From positions 3,794,501 through 3,858,500 of the forward strand of contig NZ_CP115463.1 in assembly GCF_027912495.1 (NCBI RefSeq): a stretch of DNA of 64,000 bases, given 5' to 3'. Origin of the DNA: Caulobacter sp. NIBR1757 (GTDB taxonomy: Bacteria; Pseudomonadota; Alphaproteobacteria; Caulobacterales; Caulobacteraceae). Both the position numbers and the translations under genes were made by a program. Positions 45,111 to 52,087 of the stretch are shown here, piece after piece; positions within the stretch are counted from its first letter, which is position 1, and each line of letters starts with the position of its first letter. The notes under the pieces are model-generated. The model worked only from the letters and a program-made list of their open reading frames with translations. It ran no database searches and was not told the origin of the DNA.

Positions 45111-46958
45111 ATGAGCTTCACCCTTCGCCAGATCACCAAACGGGCCGCGGGCGGCGAGATCGTCCGCAAGAAGACCTATTCCGAGGGGCCCCTGCGCATC
45201 GGCCGGGGAACCGACTGCGAGATCCGCGTCCCCGACCTGGCCGTCAGCATCCACCACGCCACCCTCAGCCAGGAGGGCCTGGGCCGGCTGCGCATCGAGG
45301 CGGCCGGGGCCCAACCGTTCGGCGTCGACGGCCGCTTCACCAGAAGCGCCGTGGTCAAGATCAGCGACGTCCCCGAACTCAGCTTCGGCGACCACCTGCT
45401 GACCATCGGTCCCGGCCAGGGCGATGAGGTCATCCTGACCCTGAGCCGCGTCGAGGCCGCCCCCGGCCAGGGCGAGGTCGCCAGCCCGGCGACGCTCATT
45501 CCCCGCGCCCGCGTGCTGGGCAAACGGCGACTGGCCTGGACCGGCTTGCTGCTGATCGCGGTGCTCAGCCTGATCCTGCCGGTGATGGCCGTGTACGGCG
45601 TGTTCGGCAGCCACCCCAGGATCGATCTCGACAGCCAGTGGTCGTCCGGCCCGCTGTCGAAGACCCACGCCTTCCTCGAGAACGATTGCCAGGCCTGTCA
45701 CCAGAAGGCTTTCGTGGCGGTGCGCGACACTGCCTGCCAGACCTGCCATTCGGCCAGCCAGACGCCGGCCGACCTGCAGGCGACGGTGGCGCGCCTCAGG
45801 ACCAGGGGCGCGCCCGACCAGCCGCTGCGAACGGTCGCCGACCATGCGGGGCTGAACCGTCTGGTCTGGGGAACGCCGTCGCCCGACAAATGGCACGAGA
45901 AGGTCTTCGACTACGCCCGCAAGGTGTTCAACCGGCCGCAGCAGCGCTGCGCCAGCTGCCACCTCGAGCATGTCGGCGACCCCCTGGCCGACCCGAACCA
46001 TGACAAGCCGACCCTGCAGACCGCCCACAGCTGCACCGCCTGCCATGCCGGCCTCGACCGCCGGCTGAAGGATACCAAACTGGCCAATGTCGCCGACTGG
46101 GGCCGTCATCCGGATCTGCGTCCCCTGGTCACGGTCTCGCCCTCGCCGCTGCAGGTCCGCCGCGTCTCCATGGCCGCCCGACCGACCGAGAACAGCGGCC
46201 TGATCTTCCCGCACGACCTGCACCTGTCGCGCACCGGCGGTCCGGCGCGGATGGCGATCAGCCTGGGCGCCGGACGCGGCTATGGCGCCCCGCTGGACTG
46301 CCAGAGCTGCCACAGGGACGAGCCGAAGGGCGGCAATTATCTGCCGGTGAAGATGGAGGCGGCCTGCGGGTCCTGCCATTCGATCGGCGCCCTGCCGCAC
46401 GGCGATACCCGCAGGCTGGTCAGCTTCTTCCAAGGCGGCGGCGGCGTGGTTTCCAGAACCGGCCCGACCATGGGCCGGCGGCGGCCCGGCGATCCGGAGG
46501 TCTACAGCGGCGTGACCGCCAGCGCCGCCCAGCGGATCCGCGGCCTGTTCTCACCGGGCGGGACCTGCTTCGGTTGCCACGGCGCCTCGCCGCCGACCGA
46601 CGGCTCGCTGGTCTGGCGGGCGGGACCGGTCAGGCTGGCCGACGCCTGGCTGACCAAGGGGACCTTCAACCACGATATCGCCGAGCATTCGAAGGGCCCG
46701 GATGGCCAGCCGGCCTGTGCCACCTGCCACGCCGCCGGAAAGTCGGGCACGGCCAGGGACCTGCTGCTGCCAAGGCTGGCGACGTGCCAGTCCTGCCACG
46801 GGGCCGACAGGGCCAAGGTCAAGCAGGCGGCGGGCGCCGACTGCGCCGACTGCCACAGCTATCACGCGCCGATCCGTCCGACCCGTAAGGCGCCGGCCAA
46901 GGCGCCCGAAGCCATCGCCGCACAAAGCCGCGCCATCTCCTGGGGAGCAGGGCAATGA
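45111..46958 (+). CDS. FHA domain - transmembrane - decaheme cytochrome c
   Basis: A 615-residue protein. Residues 1-115 form an FHA domain (LRIGRGTDCEIRVPD and VSIHHATL give the Gly-Arg and Ser-x-x-His phosphothreonine-binding residues). One membrane helix covers about 143-167 (LAWTGLLLIAVLSLILPVMA). The rest contains ten CxxCH motifs (CQACH, CQTCH, CASCH, CTACH, CQSCH, CGSCH, CFGCH, CATCH, CQSCH, CADCH). The FHA part would be cytoplasmic and the hemes periplasmic, joining phosphoprotein sensing with electron transfer. No Ser/Thr kinase is in the window. It starts 7 nt after the b-type protein and overlaps the cyclase by 4 nt. Confidence 0.93.
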   Translation: MSFTLRQITKRAAGGEIVRKKTYSEGPLRIGRGTDCEIRVPDLAVSIHHATLSQEGLGRLRIEAAGAQPFGVDGRFTRSAVVKISDVPELSFGDHLLTIGPGQGDEVILTLSRVEAAPGQGEVASPATLIPRARVLGKRRLAWTGLLLIAVLSLILPVMAVYGVFGSHPRIDLDSQWSSGPLSKTHAFLENDCQACHQKAFVAVRDTACQTCHSASQTPADLQATVARLRTRGAPDQPLRTVADHAGLNRLVWGTPSPDKWHEKVFDYARKVFNRPQQRCASCHLEHVGDPLADPNHDKPTLQTAHSCTACHAGLDRRLKDTKLANVADWGRHPDLRPLVTVSPSPLQVRRVSMAARPTENSGLIFPHDLHLSRTGGPARMAISLGAGRGYGAPLDCQSCHRDEPKGGNYLPVKMEAACGSCHSIGALPHGDTRRLVSFFQGGGGVVSRTGPTMGRRRPGDPEVYSGVTASAAQRIRGLFSPGGTCFGCHGASPPTDGSLVWRAGPVRLADAWLTKGTFNHDIAEHSKGPDGQPACATCHAAGKSGTARDLLLPRLATCQSCHGADRAKVKQAAGADCADCHSYHAPIRPTRKAPAKAPEAIAAQSRAISWGAGQ

Positions 46959-49219
46959 GCGAGAAGACGGCCAAACGGCCCCGCGCCGGCCAGAGCGCCG
47001 GCTGGCTGCCGACCCTGACCGCCGCCGCTCCGGGCCTGCTGGTCACCCTGCTCATCGCGGTGATCCAGTTCTCGCAACCGGCCGCCCTGGCGACCCTCGG
47101 CAACCTGGTCTTCGACAGCTACCAGCGGCTTTATCCGCGGCCGTATGAAGACGCCGGCGTCCGCGTCGTCGATATCGACGACGAGACCATCCGGCGGCTC
47201 GGCCAATGGCCCTGGCCGCGCACGGACACCGCCCGCCTGACCCAGACCCTGACCGACGCCGGCGCCGCCGTCGTCGCCTTCGACGTCGTCTTCTCGGAAC
47301 CCGACCGCACCAGTCCGGCGCGGGCCGCCGAGATCCTGCGCCAGAACCCGCAGGCCAGGGGCGACTACGCCGACATCGCCGCCCTGCCCGACCACGACCT
47401 GCTGTTCGGCCAGGTGATGGCCAGCTCGCCGACCGTGGCCGGCTACTTCCTGACCCGCCAGTCCAACGCCGCCCGGCCCGTGGAAGCGGCCGGCGTGGTG
47501 GTCACCGGCAGCCCGCCGATGGAGGCCCTGCCGGCCTTCGAGGGCTCCATCCCCACCCTGCCGGCCATCGCCCAAAACGCCGCCGGGGCCGGCTTCGTCT
47601 CCATCCTCGGCGACCGCGACGGCATCATCCGCAGGGCCCCGCTGCTGGCCCGGATCAACGACCGCATCGTCCCCTCCCTGTCGCTGGAAGCCCTGAGGGT
47701 GGCGCAGGGGGCCGGGGCGGTGGTGGTCAAGTCCACCGACGCCAGCGGCGAGACGTCCGGCGGACGGGTCGGGGTCATCGCCGTCAAGGTCGGCAACTTC
47801 ACCGCCCCCACGACCCGCGAGGGCGAGCTGTGGATGCACTATACCGACTACCGTCCCGAGCGCGTCGTTCCGGCCTGGAAAATCCTCGAGGGGAGGCTGT
47901 CGCCTGAAGAGATGCAGGCGAAGTTCGAAGGCCAGGTGGTCTTCGTCGGGGCCGGCGCCGTCGGCCTGCGCGACCTCGTCTCTACACCCCTGAGCGAGCG
48001 CGAGCTGGGGGTCATCGTCCATGCCCAGGCCGCCGAGCAGATGATCCTGGGCAAGTACCTGTCGCGGCCCGACTGGGCGCTGGGGTTCGAGCTCATCCTG
48101 CTGACCCTCTTCGGGGTCGGCCTCGCCATCCTGTCGCCAGCTCTGGGAGCCCTGCGCAGCGGGGTCATCGCCGGGCTGTCGGTGGCCCTGACCATCGCCG
48201 GCAGCTGGGCCGCGTTCCGCTATGGGGCCATCCTGCTCGAGCCGACCATCCCGGTGCTGACCATCGCCCTGGTCTACACCATGGTCACCAGCTTCAGCTT
48301 CTATCGCGAGGAACGTTCCAGAGCCTACATCCGCCGCGCCTTCGACCGCTACCTCTCGCCCGAACTGGTCGAGCGCATCGCCCGCGATCCTGGCCAGCTG
48401 GAACTGGGCGGCGAGGAGCGGGACATGACCGTCCTGTTCAGCGACATCCGCAGTTTCTCGCGCATCTCCGAGAAGATGGCGCCGCAGGAGCTGATCCGTT
48501 TCCTGATCGAGCTGCTGACCCCGCTGACCGACGCCCTGCTGGCCCGCAAGGCGACGATCGACAAATACATCGGCGACGCCGTCCTGGCCTTCTGGAATGC
48601 GCCGCTCGACGATCCGGACCAGTACCAGAACTCGGCCCATGGGGCGCTCGACATGATCGACGCCATGAAGGAGATGAACGCCCGCAAGAGCGGTCTCGTG
48701 GGCCCCTGGCCCGGCGACATCGCCATCGGCATCGGGCTCAACGCCGGCCGGTGTTGCGTCGGCAACATGGGGTCGCGCCAGCGGCTGAGCTATTCCCTGA
48801 TCGGCGACGCGGTGAACCTGGCCTCGCGGCTGGAGGGGCTGACCAAGGTCTATGGCGTGCCAATCCTGATGGGCCAGACGCTGGCAAGGGAAATCCCGCA
48901 GTTCGCCCAGCTGGAGGTCGACCAGGTGCGGGTTGTCGGGCGTGACGCGCCCGAGCGCATATTCGCCCTGCTGGGCCGGCCGGTGATGGCCGGGGACAGG
49001 GACTTCCAGGCGATGAAGGCCGCCTTCGCCGACATGCTGGCCGCCTACCGGGGCCAGCAGTGGGCGGCCGCGCAAGCCGCCCTGGCTCGGGTCAGGGAAA
49101 CGGGCGCGGTATTCGGACTCGAAAAACTGGCGGGACTCTTCGCCGAACGTATCGCACGATACCAACTCAGTCCGCCGCCGGTGGATTGGGACGGGGTGTA
49201 CCAGGCGGAAGACAAGTAG
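46955..49219 (+). CDS. CHASE2-domain class III adenylate cyclase
   Basis: A 754-residue sensor enzyme. One N-terminal helix is followed by a periplasmic CHASE2 domain (VRVVDIDDETIRRLGQWPWPR to VFVGAGAVGLRDLVSTPL, about residues 65-350). Three closely spaced membrane helices come next (about 365-450), then the cyclase (about 480-680). The cyclase has both metal Asp residues (FSDIRSFS, IGDAVLAFW), the adenine-selecting Lys and Asp (DKYIGD, LIGDAVNLASRLE) and the transition-state Asn/Arg, so cAMP is the expected product. It overlaps the decaheme gene by ATGA and precedes a phosphodiesterase gene. The periplasmic sensor may read a signal near the cytochromes. Confidence 0.94.
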   Translation: MSEKTAKRPRAGQSAGWLPTLTAAAPGLLVTLLIAVIQFSQPAALATLGNLVFDSYQRLYPRPYEDAGVRVVDIDDETIRRLGQWPWPRTDTARLTQTLTDAGAAVVAFDVVFSEPDRTSPARAAEILRQNPQARGDYADIAALPDHDLLFGQVMASSPTVAGYFLTRQSNAARPVEAAGVVVTGSPPMEALPAFEGSIPTLPAIAQNAAGAGFVSILGDRDGIIRRAPLLARINDRIVPSLSLEALRVAQGAGAVVVKSTDASGETSGGRVGVIAVKVGNFTAPTTREGELWMHYTDYRPERVVPAWKILEGRLSPEEMQAKFEGQVVFVGAGAVGLRDLVSTPLSERELGVIVHAQAAEQMILGKYLSRPDWALGFELILLTLFGVGLAILSPALGALRSGVIAGLSVALTIAGSWAAFRYGAILLEPTIPVLTIALVYTMVTSFSFYREERSRAYIRRAFDRYLSPELVERIARDPGQLELGGEERDMTVLFSDIRSFSRISEKMAPQELIRFLIELLTPLTDALLARKATIDKYIGDAVLAFWNAPLDDPDQYQNSAHGALDMIDAMKEMNARKSGLVGPWPGDIAIGIGLNAGRCCVGNMGSRQRLSYSLIGDAVNLASRLEGLTKVYGVPILMGQTLAREIPQFAQLEVDQVRVVGRDAPERIFALLGRPVMAGDRDFQAMKAAFADMLAAYRGQQWAAAQAALARVRETGAVFGLEKLAGLFAERIARYQLSPPPVDWDGVYQAEDK

Positions 49220-49270
49220 CCGGAGGGCCGCGTTCGGGCCGGAGACGACAGCGCTTTGAGGGGCAAAGAC

Positions 49271-50140
49271 ATGCTGATCGCCCAGATCACCGACCTGCAC
49301 CTGGGCTTCGGCTCCGGCGGGGACTTCGAGGACAACGCCAGGCGCCTGCGCCTGGCGGTCAAGACGCTGAACGAGATCGTGCCGCGCCCAGACCTGGTGC
49401 TGGCGACCGGCGACCTGACCGACCATGGCGACCTGCCCAGCTACAGGCGGCTGAAGAAGATTCTCGACAAGCTGGCCATGCCGGTCCTGTTCTGCATGGG
49501 CAACCACGACAATCGCGACGTCTTCCGCCAAGTCTATCCCAACGCCCCCTTCTCCGGCGGCTTCAACCAGTACGCCGTCGACAACCTGCCCCTGCGCATC
49601 CTGGTGCTCGACACGCTCGAGGTCGGCCGCCACGGCGGCGGCTTCGACGAGACCCGCGCCGCCTGGCTGGAGGGGCGGCTGGCCGAGTCCGACCGCCCCA
49701 CCCTGCTGGTCATGCACCATCCGCCGATCGAGACCGGCATCGAGTGGATGACCATCGGCCCGCAGGAGGCCTGGGTCGGCCGGCTGGAGCCGATCGTCGC
49801 CCGCCACCGCCACATCGTCGCCATCCTGGCCGGCCACGTGCACCGGCCGATCATCAGCGCCTTTGGCGGCACCACGGTGCGCGTCTGCCCCTCGACCCAG
49901 CCGCAGGTGGTCCTGGACCTCGACCCCATGGACCTGGACCGCCCCGACGACCGCCCGATGATCGTCGCCGGCCCGCCCGGCATCGGCCTGCACTGGTGGA
50001 ACGGCAAGGCCCTGGTCAGCCACTACACCGACACCGACGAACAGAGCCGCGCCAAGATTCTCGCCCGCTATACGGCGAAGATGCAGGGCTTCATGAAGCA
50101 TCTGGCGCACGAACGGGCCGAGGGATCAGGCGGGCACTGA
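49271..50140 (+). CDS. cpdA: Class III cyclic-AMP phosphodiesterase (CpdA-like)
   Basis: A 289-residue metallophosphoesterase with the full metal-binding set: QITDLH, ATGDLTDHG, MGNHDNRD, VMHHPPI and AGHVH. The RRLKKILDKLAMPVLFCMGNHD layout is the CpdA/Icc layout. It would hydrolyse cAMP, balancing the cyclase encoded 51 nt upstream and resetting the cNMP-binding flavoprotein. ATG 49271 follows GAGGGG with good spacing and starts the fold directly. The C-terminal 40 residues (HWWNGKALVSHYTDTDEQS onwards) extend beyond the core. Nucleotide specificity is inferred from family and context. Confidence 0.88.
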   Translation: MLIAQITDLHLGFGSGGDFEDNARRLRLAVKTLNEIVPRPDLVLATGDLTDHGDLPSYRRLKKILDKLAMPVLFCMGNHDNRDVFRQVYPNAPFSGGFNQYAVDNLPLRILVLDTLEVGRHGGGFDETRAAWLEGRLAESDRPTLLVMHHPPIETGIEWMTIGPQEAWVGRLEPIVARHRHIVAILAGHVHRPIISAFGGTTVRVCPSTQPQVVLDLDPMDLDRPDDRPMIVAGPPGIGLHWWNGKALVSHYTDTDEQSRAKILARYTAKMQGFMKHLAHERAEGSGGH

Positions 50141-50161
50141 GGCCGGGCGGCTTTCCCGGCC
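50141..50161 (+). terminator. Stem-loop after the phosphodiesterase
   Basis: GGCCGGG pairs with CCCGGCC around a CGGCTTT loop directly after the stop at 50140, and TTATC follows. It plausibly ends the flavoprotein-to-phosphodiesterase operon. The spacer 50141-50451 also holds CCATTATA at 50178 and the 24-bp palindrome at 50406; no coding frame there looks real. Confidence 0.55.
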
Positions 50162-50405
50162 TTATCGAAGCGGCCTACCATTATACCGCGCGTCCGGGCG
50201 GCAAGGCGGCCCGGGCGTCTGTTTGCCGTTGAAAACACTGAAAAACCTGTGGCCGCCGGGTTGGTCGGGCGGCGTCAAATGTAGGTCCAGATGCAGGGGA
50301 TGCGTAGGCCGGCTGTCGCCGAATGTGGGCCCGATTGTCGCCGGCCGACCCACATCGGACGGGAACGCGGGTGCACGCCGCGCCCGGGCGTCAAAATGCT
50401 CCAAA

Positions 50406-50429
50406 ATGAATATGTCTAGACATATTCAT
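50406..50429. promoter_or_regulatory. 24-bp perfect palindrome
   Basis: The half-site ATGAATATGTCT is followed without spacer by its exact reverse complement, centred on CTAG. It is AT-rich against a very GC-rich background and lies 22 nt downstream of the stop of the 55-residue ORF. Such a long perfect dyad suggests a protein-binding site, although it could also be a terminator stem for the minus-strand genes. Confidence 0.6.
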
Positions 50430-50451
50430 CGGCGCTGAACGCCGGGCGAAC

Positions 50452-50619
50452 TCAGCTCTTGAGGTCGGGCCGCGAGGCGAGGAAGGCGGCCTTCTCGGCC
50501 GGGGTCAGCACCTTGCCCTTCTTCAGGCGGCTGACCTTGGGGGTCGGCGGTTCGAACTTCTTGACCGGGCCCGATCCGCCCTTGAGGTCCGAGAGGCGGG
50601 TCTTGGAAGGCGGTTTCAC
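50452..50619 (-). CDS. Small basic hypothetical protein (55 aa)
   Basis: A short frame starting at GTG 50619 with GGAG 9 nt upstream. The sequence is Lys/Pro-rich (KPPSKTRLSDLKGG, PVKKFEPPTPKVSRLKKG) and ends in LTPAEKAAFLASRPDLKS, a typical small-helix C-terminus. Codon use is GC3-rich like the neighbours, which supports coding. It lies 55 nt downstream of the parE stop on the same strand. No function is recognised; it may be the third gene of the toxin-antitoxin transcript or independent. Confidence 0.5.
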   Translation of the reverse strand: MKPPSKTRLSDLKGGSGPVKKFEPPTPKVSRLKKGKVLTPAEKAAFLASRPDLKS

Positions 50620-50674
50620 GGGCGGTGCTCCGGGTGCGCTTTGAGTATGGCTTACTTCGCGCGCCAGGAAGTCG

Positions 50675-50983
50675 CTAATTTGAGTCCATCTCCGGAAAGA
50701 GGATGGCCTCATAGTCGCGGGCGCCATGCAGGATATGGATGATTGACACCTGGCGATCCTCGACCCTGTAGAAGATGACATAGGAACGATGAGGTCGCCG
50801 CCGGACGCCGCGATGGGCGTACCTTTCGACGAGTTGGAAACCATAGGGCGTGCGACCAATGTTGCGGGCCTTGGCGACCAATTCCTTGACGAATGACGAC
50901 GCACGCCATGGAGCCTCCTGTCGGAGGTAGTCGCCGATCTCGATCAGATCGAGCCGCGCCGCTGGCGTAAAATCGACCTTCAT
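50675..50983 (-). CDS. parE: ParE/RelE-type toxin
   Basis: A 102-residue ParE-family toxin: FTPAARLDLIEIGDYLRQEAP at the N-terminus, NIGRTPYGFQLVE in the middle, RRRPHRSYVIFYRVEDRQVSIIHILHGARDYEAILF at the C-terminus. This is the usual RelE-fold layout, with GARDY at the end as in ParE gyrase poisons. It overlaps the antitoxin gene by 4 nt (ATGA), the classic arrangement with the antitoxin first. Its base composition is slightly lower in GC than the flanking genes, suggesting horizontal transfer. Confidence 0.93.
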   Translation of the reverse strand: MKVDFTPAARLDLIEIGDYLRQEAPWRASSFVKELVAKARNIGRTPYGFQLVERYAHRGVRRRPHRSYVIFYRVEDRQVSIIHILHGARDYEAILFPEMDSN

Positions 50984-51240
50984 TCGGCCGTGGCGACCGG
51001 CTTTCCGTATCGAGCGTCCATCTCGGCCTCGATGTCGTCGATACTGATCAAGAGCCCGGCATCAGCCTCGGCCAGGCCACGCTCGATAGCGGCATCCAAC
51101 GCCGCCAGCCGTCGTTCCCGCTCCTGGACCAGACGGACCCCTTCGCGGAGAATTTCACTGCGCGAATTGTAGCGGCCGGAGGTGACGAGGGCGGTCACAA
51201 CCTGTTCGAGATTTGCCCCGAGATCGACGCTGCTGGCCAT
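50980..51240 (-). CDS. parD: ParD-type ribbon-helix-helix antitoxin
   Basis: An 86-residue antitoxin. The N-terminal RHH DNA-binding domain reads SVDLGANLEQVVTALVTSGRYNSRSEILREGVRLVQERE, followed by a toxin-binding tail (LDAAIERGLAEADAGLLISIDDIEAEMDARYG). It neutralises ParE and should repress its own promoter. GGAG precedes the ATG and a palindrome suited to RHH binding lies 24 nt upstream. Confidence 0.93.
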   Translation of the reverse strand: MASSVDLGANLEQVVTALVTSGRYNSRSEILREGVRLVQERERRLAALDAAIERGLAEADAGLLISIDDIEAEMDARYGKPVATAE

Positions 51241-51263
51241 GGCGCTCTCCGCTGTTCGAGGCT

Positions 51264-51280
51264 CCGATAATAGTTATCGG
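51264..51280. promoter_or_regulatory. Operator-like palindrome before parDE
   Basis: CCGATAA-TAG-TTATCGG is a perfect 7-bp dyad with a 3-nt centre, 24 nt upstream of parD. It contains an AT-rich core resembling a -10 region (GATAAT), so ParD binding here would block transcription. This is typical toxin-antitoxin autoregulation, though unproven. Confidence 0.65.
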
Positions 51281-51356
51281 TCCGCGGGGCGTCTAGCGTC
51301 GTGCCGGTCGGTCATGCCGGGTGGATCATCCAGAGGCGATGGACAAAGGGCGCGGG

Positions 51357-52073
51357 TCAACGCTCTGGCATGCTGAACATCAGGGGGATGCGAACGGTAG
51401 CGCCCCCGACGGGCTGTCCATCGGCCGTCGTCGGTCGCATGCGAAACTGGCTCGACAGGCTCTTGGCGGCCTCGCCGAAGCCCATGTCGGCGGGGCTTTC
51501 CATGACGACGTTGCAGTCCCGGAGGGTCCCGTCGGCGATGACCTGACAGGACAGAGTCACCCGCCCGCTCTGACCTGCCGCCAGCGCGGCCTTGGGATAA
51601 ACCCGGGCGACGTCGCCGCCGGTCGGCTTTCGAACCCAGTCCGGCCGTGTGACGACAGGGTTGCGCGGCGGCGCCGGCGGGGCCGGCGGCGCGATGACCG
51701 GCGGCGCGGGACTGGCCCACGGCCAGCCGAAGCTGAGGGTCAGCTCCACCTTCGCGCCCAGCTGCGCCTTGGCGTAGGTCGGCTCGATCCGGTAGCTGTC
51801 GATGAGTTTGAGCGCGGCCTGCTCGAAGCCAAGGCCGGGATGGTTCGCATATCGGATTGCGCAGTCGACGAGCCAGCCCTCCACATCGAAGCCGCAGCGA
51901 AGCGCGACCCAGGCCCTTGCGGCGACGTGAGCGGCTTCGGGAGGGGTGACGCCCTTGATCTGCTCCGGCGTCGGCTGCTGGATCAGCCGGGGAGAGAACA
52001 GGACCTTTTCCTGGGCGAACACTGGCGGCGCGGCGAGGGTGGCCAGGGCCACGAAGGGCAGAAGGTGACGCAC
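51357..52073 (-). CDS. Exported TonB C-terminal-domain protein
   Basis: A 238-residue protein with a signal peptide (HLLPFVALATLAAPPVFA) rather than a TonB-type membrane anchor. Residues 20-115 form a cysteine-containing domain of unknown type. A Pro-rich linker (PAPPVIAPPAPPAPPRNP) follows, then a TonB_C domain (VARVYPKAALAAGQSGRVTLSCQVIADGTLRDC to FRMRPTTADGQPVGG). Such stand-alone TonB-C proteins are frequent in Caulobacterales and their roles are mostly unknown. The start is GTG 52073 with GGAG 7 nt before. It lies 14 nt after the decaheme gene stop, so it is probably the last gene of that operon. Confidence 0.8.
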   Translation of the reverse strand: MRHLLPFVALATLAAPPVFAQEKVLFSPRLIQQPTPEQIKGVTPPEAAHVAARAWVALRCGFDVEGWLVDCAIRYANHPGLGFEQAALKLIDSYRIEPTYAKAQLGAKVELTLSFGWPWASPAPPVIAPPAPPAPPRNPVVTRPDWVRKPTGGDVARVYPKAALAAGQSGRVTLSCQVIADGTLRDCNVVMESPADMGFGEAAKSLSSQFRMRPTTADGQPVGGATVRIPLMFSMPER

Positions 52074-52087
52074 ATCTTGCTCCGGAA

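Noticed and set aside
46862-50110. 1082-codon open frame on the minus strand opposite the cyclase and phosphodiesterase
   Set aside because: The antisense translation is His/Gln/Gly-rich with no domain signal, while the plus strand encodes complete cyclase and phosphodiesterase motifs. Long antisense frames are expected at this GC content.
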